Below the pieces are notes generated by a model that saw nothing but the letters and a program-made list of their open reading frames with translations, did not search any database and was not told where the DNA came from. From NCBI RefSeq assembly GCF_023544465.1, contig NZ_JALPVL010000007.1, positions 474,049 to 538,048 on the forward strand: DNA of 64,000 nt, read 5' to 3'. The position numbers and the translations under genes are program-made. This stretch comes from Paractinoplanes maris (GTDB lineage: Bacteria; Actinomycetota; Actinomycetes; Mycobacteriales; Micromonosporaceae). This document shows positions 18,282-27,261 of this stretch, one piece after another; position 1 is the first letter of the stretch; each line of letters begins with the position of its first letter.

Positions 18282-21200
18282 TCAGCGTGCGACGTCCAGC
18301 CGGCGCAGGTCCTTGGCGGCCCGCCGGGCCAGCAGCTCGGCTCCCTGCCGGCGGGCGATCTCCTGCGAAGTCTCGAGCTCGGCGCGAGCGTCGGCTCTCC
18401 GGGACGGCCCGTTCGCGAGCAGGGTTCGGCCACGCAGGCGGTGCAGCTCGGCCTCGTACATTCGCTCGCCGGTCTGGGTGACCTGTACGAGCGCTTCGTC
18501 CAGCAGTCGCAGAGCCTCCTCGCTGTGCCCCGACAAGGCCTCGGCCTCGGCGAGCAGACCCAGCACCCAGGGGACGAGGTGCCGCGCGCCGCGCGACTGG
18601 ATCTCGTCGACGTTCTGCCGCAGCGCTCGGGCACCTCCGGCCGGGTCGCCGGTCAGCGCCCGGGTCCAGGATCGGACGGCCGAGGCGTAGCTGAACCAGG
18701 CCGGAAGCGGACCGGCGAGCTCGAGCGCTCGGCCGGCATGCAGACCAGCCGTGGTCACGTCCCGGCGAAGGGCGCCGATCAATGCGGCGCTGGTGAACAC
18801 GGCCGCTCGCACCAGGGGTGCCGCGGTGCCGGTCGCGGCGATCGCGGAGTCCACCTGCGCGGTCGCGTCGTGTCCGTGGCCGAGGAGGTCCAGCACCGGA
18901 GCCAGTTGCAGCCGGACGGTGATGTCAACCGGGAGTGCCTGGTGCGACGGATCGGGCGCGGCGGCGGCCAAGCCGAGGCTCTGCTCGAGGTGCTCCCGCG
19001 CCGCGCCGGGCTCGCCCATGCACCACAGGGTTCGGCCGACGGCGAGCTGGGCGAGCGCGAGCGCGAGCGGATCGGCCATCTGCTGGCCGAGATCGAGTAT
19101 CCGCTCGGCCAGCCGGCGCGCGTCGGCGTGCTCGGCTCGAGCCACCGCCACCTCGTACAGGCTCCGGTACGCCGCGATCGTGGCGGGGCCGTCGGCCAGT
19201 TGCTCAGCCAACTCCCGGGCACGCGTGACGGCGGCGCGGCCAGCCGCCGACTGTGCACCGTCGAGCTGGGCGAACAGCATGCTGAGCCGCATCTGCACGT
19301 CGAGCTCCGACCGCATGCGTTCGGTTGACTCGGCCTCTCCGACGAGCAGTTCCAGCGCGTGCCGCAGGTGTTGTTCGGCCCCCTCGTGCGCCAGGGTGGC
19401 CAACGCGTGGTCGGCGGCTGCCAGCAGGTGTGGCAGGGCGGTGCGGGTGCCGACCACCGGCGAGGCCAGCCACCAGTGCAGGCCGGCGCGGTCGGCCCAG
19501 CCGGGGCGGCCGGCCAGCGCCTGAGCCACGCGGGCGTGCAGCCGCGCCTGCCGGACCCGGCTGACCTCGCCATGGATGGCCTCCCGGACGAGGGCGTGCG
19601 CGAACCGGTACCGGCCCACGGCCGTGTCCTCGACCACCAGGCCTGACAAGAGTGCTGCCTCGATGGCATCGAGTGCGCTCTCGTCGTCCAGACCGGACAC
19701 GTCACGGACGACGTCGAGATTGAACTCCCGCCCGATCACCGCGGCGACGAGGAGCACCGATCGCGTCTGCTCCGGCAGCCCGGCGAGGCGGCGGCGCAAG
19801 ACGTCCCGAACGCCCACCGGCACCTCATGGGCCGCGGCCTGTTCCGCCGCGGCCAGCCTCCGGTCGCTGCCGAGCAGGCGAACAAGTTCCAGGACGAAGA
19901 AAGGGTTTCCCGCGCTGCGGTCGTGCACCACCCGTACCAGCCCACCGTCGGGGCTCGCTCGGAGATTCGCGGCCATCAGCTGCCGTACGTCGGTCTCGCT
20001 CAAGCCGTGCAGAGCAACCCGGTCCACCGTCGGCAGGCGCGCCAGCGCGGCGAGCGTGTCGCGCAGTACCGCTTTGCCGGCCGGATCGGGGTCACGGTAG
20101 GTGGCGGCGACGAGGATCCGCGCGGTGCCGAGCTCGCCGGCCAGCGCCGGTAGAACGCGCAACGTGCCGGCGTCCGCCCACTGCAGGTCGTCGATCACCA
20201 CCAGGAGCGGTCGGCGCGCAGCCAACCGGTGCAACAGCGCCACCACCGCACGGCACAGCCGGAACCGGACCGCCTCGACGTCCACGACGGGCGGTGCGGC
20301 CGCCTGCTCACCGGCGGGGTCGATGAGGATCGACCCGAGCACCGGCAGATGCGGAGCCAGCAACGCCTCCCGGTCATCGTACGGAAGGTCTGCGATCAAC
20401 TCCCGCAGCACCTGCGTCCACGGCCAGAACGGCGGCGCACCAGGCTCCTCCCCGCAGCGGCCCCACGCGACCGCCACCCCGGTCGAGCGCCGGGCCAACT
20501 CCTCGGCGAGCCTGGTCTTGCCGACACCGGGCTCGCCGGTCAGCAGCACCAGCCGGCCGTGCCCGGCCACGCTCGCGGCCAGCGCCCGGTCGAGCGAGCT
20601 CAGCTGGGTGGTGCGGCCGACGAGCGTGCGTTCCGGGTCGGGCACCGGCCCGGCTTCGGCCGCGTGCACCGCTGTGTCCGGTGCGGACCACCGCGCCACG
20701 GCCTGATCGAGATCCGGTGCGTGCCGCAGGATCTGCTGGTGCAGTACCTCCAGTTGTGGACGCGGGTCGATACCCAGGTCCTCGTTCAGCATCCGGCGGA
20801 CGTCCTGGTAGGCGCTCAGGGCCTCCGCCTGGCGCCCGGAGCGGTACAGCGCCAGCATGCGAAAACCGTGCAGGCTCTCCCGGTACGGATGGGCCTTGGT
20901 CAGTTGATCAAGCTCGGCGAGGTCGATCGCGGGCCGCCCCCGCGCCAGGTCGGCCGCGATCCGGTCCTCGAGTGCACCCAGCCGCAGCTCATCCAGGCGA
21001 GCCCGTTCCTCGCGGGCGAACGAAGCGTCGGCGAAGTCGGCCAGAACCGGGCCCCGCCACAGCGCGAGCGCCTGCCCGAGGAGGTCGGCGGCCCGTTCGG
21101 GATCGCCCGTGCCCAACAGCTGCCGGCCCTGCGTGGCGAGCGCTTGGAACCGCGCCGCGTCAAGATCCTCCGGGGCGACCGCGATCCGGTACCCGGGCGG

Positions 21201-21467
21201 CTGGCTCACCAGCACGCGCGCCGGCGTGCGGGCCTCGCGAACCGGCTCCAGCAGCCGCCGCAGATGAGACACATACGCCTGGAGCGACGCGAGCGCCTGC
21301 GCCGGCGGGTCCTCCCCCCAGATCTCGTCGACCAGGTGCTCAAGCGAGACTGGACGATTTGCGTGCACCAGGAGGATGGCGAGCACGGCACGCTGCTTCG
21401 GGCGGCCCAGCTGCAGCAGCCGCCCGCCCTCCGCCACTTCGAGCGGTCCGAGAATGTTGAACTTCAC
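18282..21467 (-). CDS. AfsR/SARP-type transcriptional regulator with BTAD, AAA ATPase and TPR domains (1061 aa)
   Basis: Residues 1-95 are an OmpR-like winged helix (FNILGPLEVAEGG, GRPKQRAVLAILLVHAN). Residues 100-250 are the bacterial transcriptional activation domain. From about 275 comes a STAND-type NTPase with Walker A GEPGVGKTRLAEEL and Walker B LLVVIDDLQWAD. The C-terminal 450 residues are helical repeats of TPR type. This is the layout of large SARP regulators that activate secondary-metabolite genes. The GTG start is chosen because the wHTH begins there, although the frame is open 450 bp further upstream; GGAG lies 12 bases before it and a TATAAC box further up. Its target is unknown; see the TCAAG repeats near 22539. 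Confidence 0.88.
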   Translation of the reverse strand: MKFNILGPLEVAEGGRLLQLGRPKQRAVLAILLVHANRPVSLEHLVDEIWGEDPPAQALASLQAYVSHLRRLLEPVREARTPARVLVSQPPGYRIAVAPEDLDAARFQALATQGRQLLGTGDPERAADLLGQALALWRGPVLADFADASFAREERARLDELRLGALEDRIAADLARGRPAIDLAELDQLTKAHPYRESLHGFRMLALYRSGRQAEALSAYQDVRRMLNEDLGIDPRPQLEVLHQQILRHAPDLDQAVARWSAPDTAVHAAEAGPVPDPERTLVGRTTQLSSLDRALAASVAGHGRLVLLTGEPGVGKTRLAEELARRSTGVAVAWGRCGEEPGAPPFWPWTQVLRELIADLPYDDREALLAPHLPVLGSILIDPAGEQAAAPPVVDVEAVRFRLCRAVVALLHRLAARRPLLVVIDDLQWADAGTLRVLPALAGELGTARILVAATYRDPDPAGKAVLRDTLAALARLPTVDRVALHGLSETDVRQLMAANLRASPDGGLVRVVHDRSAGNPFFVLELVRLLGSDRRLAAAEQAAAHEVPVGVRDVLRRRLAGLPEQTRSVLLVAAVIGREFNLDVVRDVSGLDDESALDAIEAALLSGLVVEDTAVGRYRFAHALVREAIHGEVSRVRQARLHARVAQALAGRPGWADRAGLHWWLASPVVGTRTALPHLLAAADHALATLAHEGAEQHLRHALELLVGEAESTERMRSELDVQMRLSMLFAQLDGAQSAAGRAAVTRARELAEQLADGPATIAAYRSLYEVAVARAEHADARRLAERILDLGQQMADPLALALAQLAVGRTLWCMGEPGAAREHLEQSLGLAAAAPDPSHQALPVDITVRLQLAPVLDLLGHGHDATAQVDSAIAATGTAAPLVRAAVFTSAALIGALRRDVTTAGLHAGRALELAGPLPAWFSYASAVRSWTRALTGDPAGGARALRQNVDEIQSRGARHLVPWVLGLLAEAEALSGHSEEALRLLDEALVQVTQTGERMYEAELHRLRGRTLLANGPSRRADARAELETSQEIARRQGAELLARRAAKDLRRLDVAR

Positions 21468-21589
21468 CGCACCGCCCGTCTCCACCGGTGGGAGTCGCAC
21501 GGACCATGTTATAGCGCCTCCGGAACCAGGGAACCCCGCACATCGGACATGATCGGAGCCTACGGGCGCCGTCGAACGAGGGCGACGCC

Positions 21590-21931
21590 TCAGGAGCCGG
21601 GTGGCCGCCACGGCACCGTTGCCGCCGTCGCCCTCTCGTCCGATGCCAGGATCGCGGCCACGTCCGCACCGGTGAGGAAGGCGACCATCAGGGTGTTGGT
21701 GATGGTCAGCTTGCGGCGGGGTCGATGGTGGTGCCGGCGAGCATCGGCCGGGCCAGCGACTGCGGTGCCAGCGGCAGAAACGGGATGTCCATGAAGCTGA
21801 GGTGGGAGGCCCCGGTGATCTGCACCGTGTGGGCCGGCTTTGCGGTCCGGTCGAGGGTGATGGCCTTCTCGGCGGCGTACCAGTCGGGGTCGGGGGCGAT
21901 GCCGACCGCGACGGCATCGTCGGGGGTCAGG
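21590..21931 (-). pseudogene. C-terminal remnant of an alpha/beta hydrolase (PAF-acetylhydrolase-like)
   Basis: On the minus strand, directly behind the stop of the DUF6653-like gene, the sequence reads GIAPDPDWYAAEKAITLD, then a histidine context HTVQITGASHLSFMDIPFLP. After one frameshift near 21720 comes KLTITNTLMVAFLTGAD, up to a TGA at 21590. This is the usual C-terminal third of secreted PAF-acetylhydrolase or lipase-like hydrolases, where HLSF carries the catalytic His. The nucleophile half is missing and the reading frame is broken, so it is a relic cut off at the neighbouring gene boundary. Confidence 0.55.
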
Positions 21932-22483
21932 TCAGTACTCCCAGGACGCGTACTTGGCGTTGCGCTGTTTCATGTCCTCGTACAGCAGCACCTGCCGGTC
22001 GATGTACCACGCCTTGGCGGCCTGCAGGATCACCAGACCGGTGACGGTCGCGATCAGGTCGAGCTGGACGAGCCCGTACGCGAGCGCCGCCGCACCGATG
22101 GTCTGGATCGCGTAGGTCACCCGCAGCACCTTGGGAGTGAACTGGGCGGGAACCGGAACGACGTTTCGCTCCGACCAGACCCGTTCACCGAAGACGCCCT
22201 TCGACGCCCAGTTGCGGGTGGACCGGGGCTTGGGAAACAGCAACGGGTTGACCATCATGAAGACCAGCGACAAGACGATCGGCACCAGGCACCACCACCC
22301 GATCCAGTCGCGACTCCAGATCGACAACGCCAGCAACGGCAGGACCGCGAACCGGGTCACGACGCTGACCGGGTTGGCGTGGCGGGTCCAGCTGTCGCCG
22401 GTCAGGCCGAACCATTTGGCGACTCGTTGCTCCCCGCTCAGCTTGGTGGTGGTAGGTGTGCCCGACATGGCCGGAGTACTCAT
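21932..22483 (-). CDS. DUF6653-like integral membrane protein (183 aa)
   Basis: It begins with a soluble N-terminus. About four hydrophobic segments (45-62, 65-85, 123-140 and 145-160) surround the conserved loop NPLLFPKPRSTRNWASKGVF and the motif GERVWSERNVVPVP, and the protein ends in YASWEY. I recall this pattern as DUF6653, an uncharacterised actinobacterial membrane family; the assignment is from memory. The ATG has a GGGAGG site 7 bases upstream. Two broken copies of the same family lie at 23590 and 26375. The upstream region carries a TCAAG direct repeat that is also kept in front of one broken copy. Confidence 0.7.
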   Translation of the reverse strand: MSTPAMSGTPTTTKLSGEQRVAKWFGLTGDSWTRHANPVSVVTRFAVLPLLALSIWSRDWIGWWCLVPIVLSLVFMMVNPLLFPKPRSTRNWASKGVFGERVWSERNVVPVPAQFTPKVLRVTYAIQTIGAAALAYGLVQLDLIATVTGLVILQAAKAWYIDRQVLLYEDMKQRNAKYASWEY

Positions 22484-22538
22484 CGTGGACCTCCCTGGTG
22501 GCGACTCGACGTGACTGTCACGAGGGTGCGGCACCGGG

Positions 22539-22556
22539 CTTGACGGCGGCTTGACA
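22539..22556 (-). promoter_or_regulatory. Direct repeat GTCAAG-N5-GTCAAG upstream of the DUF6653-like gene
   Basis: On the minus strand, two GTCAAG hexamers are spaced with an 11-bp period. The same arrangement with the same flanking bases occurs at 23530-23546 in front of the broken copy, so the element has been retained with the gene. An 11-bp direct repeat is the usual binding pattern of OmpR/SARP-type winged-helix regulators, and one such regulator is encoded 1 kb away. Binding is inference. Confidence 0.5.
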
Positions 22557-22591
22557 CGGAGCATCCCCGCGCGTCAAGTGGTCGCCAAGGC

Positions 22592-23071
22592 GTGGCCACC
22601 AGGATGGTGCTCGTGGGAGTTGACGAGGACCCCCGGCCGTCGGGAATCGTGTTCCGGCGGCTGGGCACGCCGGCCGAACGGTCGCGGGCACGCGCCCTGC
22701 TGGACGCCGCCGGGCCCGCGTACCGCTCGCCGCGGCTGGCCGGCGACGAGGTGTGGTTCGGGCTGTTCGACCTCACCGCGGCCAACGGCGCCGCCCTGAC
22801 GGCCGCCGCGGCCACGCTACCGACGTCGGCGCGGGTGCTGGAGGCACGCGCGCTGGTGTGGACAAGTGCACACTGGTCACAGACGTGCGGACGGCTGGTG
22901 CGGGAGCTGGCCGATGTGTGCCGGGCGCACGGTGCGGAGTGGATGGTGGCCGCCGTCGCGGATGGCGACACGGCCGCGGTGCACCTACTGCGCCGCGCCG
23001 GCTTCGACACGACCTCGGATCCGGGTCTGCCTGACACTGGCTCCATCGAATGGCTCATGCGGGACGTCTAA
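22592..23071 (+). CDS. GNAT-like N-acetyltransferase (159 aa)
   Basis: The C-terminal half, with WMVAAVADGDTAAVHLLRRAGF, resembles the last strand-helix-strand of GNAT acetyltransferases, where a residue pair before the GF turn contacts acetyl-CoA. The N-terminal half is less typical. It is divergent from the DUF6653-like gene. The GTG start has an AAGG close upstream; an in-frame ATG four codons on lacks a site. The stop TAA at 23069-23071 overlaps the AGGAGG site of the next gene, so the two are translationally linked. The substrate is unknown. Confidence 0.6.
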   Translation: MATRMVLVGVDEDPRPSGIVFRRLGTPAERSRARALLDAAGPAYRSPRLAGDEVWFGLFDLTAANGAALTAAAATLPTSARVLEARALVWTSAHWSQTCGRLVRELADVCRAHGAEWMVAAVADGDTAAVHLLRRAGFDTTSDPGLPDTGSIEWLMRDV

Positions 23072-23081
23072 GGAGGCAACG

Positions 23082-23348
23082 GTGCGTCCGTGGTGGCAAT
23101 GGCTCCTCGGCTGGCTTGGATTCGCGGCGTTGCTCGCGACGCTGATCTTCTATGCCGCCAGCGGGCTGCTCGCGCCGGCCTGGGCAGTCGCAGTCCTACT
23201 GGTCGTCTGGCTTGGGCTGGTGGTGGCAGCGATCAGACTGCTGCGCCGCCGGCGACCGCTGTGGGTGCTGATGACGCCGATCGCCGCATGGTTGATCTGG
23301 TACGCCGCGTTGACCGCCGGAGAGACCTGGCTCGGCTGGACAGGCTGA
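23082..23348 (+). CDS. Small integral membrane protein (88 aa)
   Basis: The GTG start sits 5 bases after a perfect AGGAGG that overlaps the end of the preceding gene. Three hydrophobic, tryptophan-rich helices span about residues 8-28, 31-50 and 60-78, separated by an RLLRRRR loop that should face the cytoplasm. No family is recognised. Co-translation with the GNAT-like gene suggests a shared role. Confidence 0.65.
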   Translation: MRPWWQWLLGWLGFAALLATLIFYAASGLLAPAWAVAVLLVVWLGLVVAAIRLLRRRRPLWVLMTPIAAWLIWYAALTAGETWLGWTG

Positions 23349-23755
23349 CCCCTCGCCCGAGCGGTCCTCGCCCGGACGCTGACTGCGCTAGCAACCGCAA
23401 CGACCGGCAACCACATCAGTGGTGCTCGCACTGCGGGCAACTTCGACGCGATTCAGTCGCCCGGCGCACGGCACCTTCTCGCCTCGGCGGCGCCGTTCGG
23501 CGGGCATTTGACACAGCGCCATACCCGGCGTCAAGTCACCGTCAAGCCCGGCCGCGCACGATCGTCTGCGAACGAGCTACCCACCCGCTACCGCAGCGGT
23601 GGTGGCCGGCGTCGGGCTCGCCCCGGCAGCCAAAGCCTGGTACCTCGAGCGCATGGTGCTGCTGTTCGACGACATGAAGACCCGCCACCGCGAGTACTCG
23701 GCGTGGGAGTACTGAGGCCACCGCCGCCACGACACCACCCGAATAGAGGGAACCG
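23349..23755 (+). other. Intergenic stretch holding a gene fragment
   Basis: 23349-23529 shows no gene. 23530-23546 is a copy of the GTCAAG direct repeat, and 23590-23715 is the tail of a broken DUF6653-like gene (entered separately). The AGAGGG site of the serine hydrolase gene is at 23745-23750. Confidence 0.6.
23590..23715 (+). pseudogene. C-terminal fragment of a second DUF6653-like gene
   Basis: The last 41 codons read VGLAPAAKAWYLERM, then VLLFDDMKTRHREYSAWEY and a TGA. This matches the end of the intact gene at 21932 (LQAAKAWYIDRQ, VLLYEDMKQRNAKYASWEY) position by position. About 60 bp upstream the promoter-proximal GTCAAG direct repeat of the intact gene is also preserved (23530-23546), while the first 140 codons are gone. 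It is therefore an internally deleted copy with its promoter and its tail still present. It has diverged well beyond recent duplication. Confidence 0.75.
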
Positions 23756-24901
23756 ATGAACCGCACCCACATCACCTGCCGGCTCCTCGTCGCCACGGCA
23801 ACTGCGCTCGCGGTGGCGCTGACAACCGGCGGGCCCGCGGGCGCCCAGCCCGTGCCGGCAGACCAGGCCGAACGACGCCTGCAACAGGCCCTCGATCGGG
23901 TGGTCGCCGCGGGCGCCCCGGGAGCCGTCCTTCTCGACCGGCACGGATCGCGCACCACCCGACTGGCGAGCGGCTTCGCCGATCCGGTCGAGGGCCGTCG
24001 GATGCGCGTGGACGACCGGTTCCGAGCGGCCAGCCAGATGAAGAGCTTCACCGCGGTGGTGGTCCTGCAATTGGTCCAGGAAGGCCGGCTACGCCTCGAC
24101 GATCAGATCGACGTGTTGCTACCCGGTGTCGTGCCGCACGGCTACGGTGCCGGAGTCACGGTGCGGCACCTGTTACTGCACAACAGCGGACTGTTCGACT
24201 TCGGTGACGATCCACGCGTACTCGCCCCGTACTTCGCCGGTGACCTCGGTCATGTGTGGACCCCGCCGCAACTGTTGGCGATCGCGTTCGAGCATCCGCC
24301 GCTGTTCCCGCCGGGCACCCGGTTCTCCTACGCTGACACCGGCTACTTCCTGCTGGCCTACATCGTCGAGGCGGTCACCGGACACGCCTTCGGCGACGAG
24401 TTGCGGCGCCGGATCCTGCGCCCGCTGGGGCTGCGCGGCACCGACCTGCCGACCGTCGACGCAATCGCCGGCCGGCACGCACACGGATACATCGTGTTCG
24501 GCGACCCACCGGCCGACACGGACGTCACCGCCCTGTATCCGTTCTCGTGGGCCGCCGGTGGGCTGACGAGCACCGCCCACGACTCCGCCCGATTCTATCG
24601 CGCTCTGTTCGCGGGCCGGCTGCTGTCCCCCGCGCTGATCCGCGAGATGAAGACCACGATCGAGGTCACCGACAGCGACCTGCCCAGCCGCAGCGGCCTC
24701 GGGGTCCAGCGATGGACGCCGTGTGGCGTCGCGTGGGGGCACAGCGGCAACGCTCCCGGCTATCTGGTCTACACCTGGATCAGCCCGGACACCCAGCACG
24801 AAACCGTCTTGATGATCAACGAGGACCCCCAGTCGGTCGGTCCACAGGCTCTGGCCGAGTACTACGACCTGCTCGATCGCGCGTACTGCAGGCGACCCTG
24901 A
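23756..24901 (+). CDS. Secreted serine hydrolase of the beta-lactamase / D-Ala-D-Ala carboxypeptidase family (381 aa)
   Basis: A signal peptide (hydrophobic 10-24, AGA30 cleavage) is followed by a class C beta-lactamase-like fold: SxxK as SQMK (S93, K96), the second motif as SYADTGYFLLAY (Tyr-Ala-Asp instead of Tyr-x-Asn) and the third as GHSGNAPG. LLLHNSGLFDF is the usual conserved loop. Such proteins are DD-peptidases or esterases acting outside the membrane. The ATG has an AGAGGG site 5 bases upstream. The monooxygenase gene follows 55 bp later on the same strand. Confidence 0.85.
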   Translation: MNRTHITCRLLVATATALAVALTTGGPAGAQPVPADQAERRLQQALDRVVAAGAPGAVLLDRHGSRTTRLASGFADPVEGRRMRVDDRFRAASQMKSFTAVVVLQLVQEGRLRLDDQIDVLLPGVVPHGYGAGVTVRHLLLHNSGLFDFGDDPRVLAPYFAGDLGHVWTPPQLLAIAFEHPPLFPPGTRFSYADTGYFLLAYIVEAVTGHAFGDELRRRILRPLGLRGTDLPTVDAIAGRHAHGYIVFGDPPADTDVTALYPFSWAAGGLTSTAHDSARFYRALFAGRLLSPALIREMKTTIEVTDSDLPSRSGLGVQRWTPCGVAWGHSGNAPGYLVYTWISPDTQHETVLMINEDPQSVGPQALAEYYDLLDRAYCRRP

Positions 24902-24956
24902 CGTCCGGGGTAATCGCCTGGTGGGTGCCGACGAACAACGGATGAGGAGTGTTGCG

Positions 24957-26300
24957 ATGACAAATCAGAACAGCCGGATCACCGTGGTCGGTGGTGGCAT
25001 CGGTGGGCTGACGGCCGCACTGCTCCTCGCCCGTACCGGAGCGGACGTCACCGTGCTGGAACGAGCACCCCAGCCGAAAGAGGTCGGCGCCGGACTGCTG
25101 ATCCAACCGAACGGCCTGGCCGTGCTGGGCGGTCTGTCACTCGCCGCCGACCTCCACCAGCGCGCGCACCCCATCGGCGGCGCCGTGGTCCGGTCGCCGG
25201 CCGGCGTGCCGATCCTGCACACACGAATGCCCGACTACGGTCCGGGCCTCGACCACACCCTCGCCGTGCGGCGCAGCCACCTGCTCACCGTGCTGCTCGG
25301 CGCCGTCGAAGCAGCACCGGCCGTCCGGACGCTCTTCGGCCACGAGGTGATCGACGCCCACCAGGACGGACACGTGACGTACCGCGACCCGGACGGAACT
25401 CACCAGACCCTGCGCGCCGACCTCGTCGTCGGCGCCGATGGGGCGGGGTCGCAGATCCGCGCGGTCGGCGCGTTCCGCCCCACCGTGCGCGGCAGCCGCG
25501 CCACCTACATCCGCGGCATCATTCCCGGCGACGACCTCGGCCTGGAAGGTGAGTACTGGACGCCGCTGGGCGTGTTCGGCGGCGCGCGACTCGGCGACGG
25601 AACCACCTACTTCTACGCCGCAGGCGACGCCGCCGGGGTTGCGGCGGCGCTCGCCCAGCGAGACCTGCCGGCGTTGCGTCGCGTGTGGGCAGACGCCCTG
25701 GCCCCCAGCACCGGCGTGCTCCAACGCGTCCCAGACTTCGACGCGCTGCTCATCAACGACGTCACCCGAGTGGACTGCGCTCGCTGGGTCGACGGTCGCC
25801 TCGTCCTCGTCGGCGACGCGGCACACGCAATGGCACCCAACCTCGGCCAGGGCGCCAACAGCGCGATGGTTGACGCCGCGGTACTGGCCATCGAACTGGC
25901 CGGCGACCGGCCGATCGCCGATGCGTTGCGGCGCTACACCACCCGCCGAGCCCGGCCGGTGCGACGTGTCCAGGACACCGCCGACCGGCTCGCCCGGATG
26001 AGCCGCGTAGCGGGTCGCCTCAGGCCCGTCACCCGAGACACCCTCCTCAACCTGCTCACCCGGATCCACCCCCTCGCCCACCGACAGACCACCGCCGCCC
26101 AGCAGGAGGATCCGCGCGCCCTGCTCGCATCCGTCGCCGCGCTGGGCTCCACACCAACGACCGCGGAAGGAACGAAGGCCACCGATCAACCTCGACCCTC
26201 GGAACGGCGGGGCGCGCGACGCGCAGGTGGCGCGGGAGCCGAGCACCGGGCAGTACCTGATAACCGCGATGCGAAAGGTACGTCGGGTCCTTCCCGGTAG
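24957..26300 (+). CDS. FAD-dependent monooxygenase (PHBH fold, 447 aa)
   Basis: The N-terminal Rossmann motif VVGGGIGGLTAALLLARTG with an acidic strand end (VTVLERA), the middle DLVVGADGAGS motif and the second FAD motif LVLVGDAAHAMAPNLGQGAN place it with aromatic-ring and polyketide hydroxylases such as salicylate or tetracycline-type monooxygenases. It uses NAD(P)H and O2. A GAGGAG site precedes the ATG. Residues beyond about 390 form a low-complexity Pro/Arg/Gly tail without family resemblance, probably read-through into non-conserved sequence after a lost stop. The substrate is not predictable from context. Confidence 0.85.
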   Translation: MTNQNSRITVVGGGIGGLTAALLLARTGADVTVLERAPQPKEVGAGLLIQPNGLAVLGGLSLAADLHQRAHPIGGAVVRSPAGVPILHTRMPDYGPGLDHTLAVRRSHLLTVLLGAVEAAPAVRTLFGHEVIDAHQDGHVTYRDPDGTHQTLRADLVVGADGAGSQIRAVGAFRPTVRGSRATYIRGIIPGDDLGLEGEYWTPLGVFGGARLGDGTTYFYAAGDAAGVAAALAQRDLPALRRVWADALAPSTGVLQRVPDFDALLINDVTRVDCARWVDGRLVLVGDAAHAMAPNLGQGANSAMVDAAVLAIELAGDRPIADALRRYTTRRARPVRRVQDTADRLARMSRVAGRLRPVTRDTLLNLLTRIHPLAHRQTTAAQQEDPRALLASVAALGSTPTTAEGTKATDQPRPSERRGARRAGGAGAEHRAVPDNRDAKGTSGPSR

Positions 26301-26374
26301 GCCGTACCGCAGGTGAGTGCTACGACGCGTCCCGTACCGGCCCCGGCCGCCTCGCCCTGCGCCGGCTGACCGCG

Positions 26375-26460
26375 GGAGAACCGGTCTGGCCGGAGCGAAA
26401 CGTCGTTCCGGTTCCGCCCAGTTCAATCCCCAGGGTCTGAGGGTGACCTACGCGATCCAG
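26375..26460 (+). pseudogene. Internal fragment of a third DUF6653-like copy
   Basis: Twenty-eight codons with one frameshift read GEPVWPERNVVPVP, then QFNP and GLRVTYAIQ. This matches residues about 100-128 of the intact protein at 21932 (GERVWSERNVVPVP, QFTP, LRVTYAIQ). No start, stop or flanking part of the gene is present. It lies just after the monooxygenase stop and is clearly debris. Confidence 0.65.
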
Positions 26461-26545
26461 GGCGCCAGCAAATCAGGACGCAGGCCAGGTTGACCAGGCT
26501 GTCGTGGATGTCGGACGTCGGTTACCCGGGGATGCCGGCCGGGGC

Positions 26546-27230
26546 TCAGCGGTGCAGCGGTGTCCGCAGGATCTTGCCGGCATGGGTCCACAACAGCGCG
26601 TCGCCGGCGTCGGGTACCACATTCCGCCGCACGTCAGGCAGGCGAGCCGCAAGCGAGGCACCGTGAGTGCACCGGGCTGGTGTCGGCGGTGCCGTAGCAG
26701 AGGTCCACAGGGACCCGTACGAGCGCCGGGTCGAACGGCCATCGGGCCGAGACGAGGACGGTGTCCCGCGCGTACCCGCCGGGGCCTTGCGCGAAGGCCT
26801 CCGCCATGGCGTGCCGCAAGGCGCGTTCGAATACCGGATCGGTGTAGACGGTCCGGTCGGTGTCACCGGCCATCATGAGGATCCGCTGCCAGTACTCTTC
26901 CGGATCCCGTACCCGGCGAACAACGTCTCCGCGGCGGCTGAATCGGTGCGTACGGCCTCGACCATCGCGGTGACCTCTGGCGGGAGAGCCGCGGCGAGCG
27001 ACGGATGGGCGAGTTCGTCGGTGCCTGCCACCACAGCGGCGTCGGTGAGGTCGCCGGCAGCGGCGCAGGCCAGCACGAACGGGGCGCCTTTCGAGAAACC
27101 GACGCCGCGTGCCCCGGTGAGGTTGCGCAGCCGGATCGTCGATCCGACACGGTGGCGATCGGTGAATACGAACGCGCCTTCACCGCAGGACAGGCCCGAC
27201 AGATCATCCCGTCCCTGGGGCGCGCAACAA
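26546..27230 (-). pseudogene. Alpha/beta hydrolase broken by several frameshifts
   Basis: Read on the minus strand, pieces in different frames reconstruct one alpha/beta hydrolase. They are the nucleophile elbow GVGFSKGAPFVLACAAAG (about 27040-27110), ELAHPSLAAALPPEV, then after a shift near 26880 DPVFERALRHAMAEAFAQGP and YGTADTSPVHS (acid region), and after another near 26660 ARLPDVRRNVVPDAGDALLW and the tail to a TGA at 26546. The region before the elbow is further degraded. At least three disruptions make it non-functional. It ends at the border of the tRNA island. Confidence 0.65.
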
Positions 27231-27261
27231 CGCCGCCGTGGGGTTGCCGGGGCTCGACCCC

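Noticed and set aside
21468..21917. 450-bp N-terminal extension of the SARP regulator frame
   Set aside because: The winged-helix domain begins at the GTG at 21467. The upstream part is low-complexity and overlaps the hydrolase relic read in other frames.
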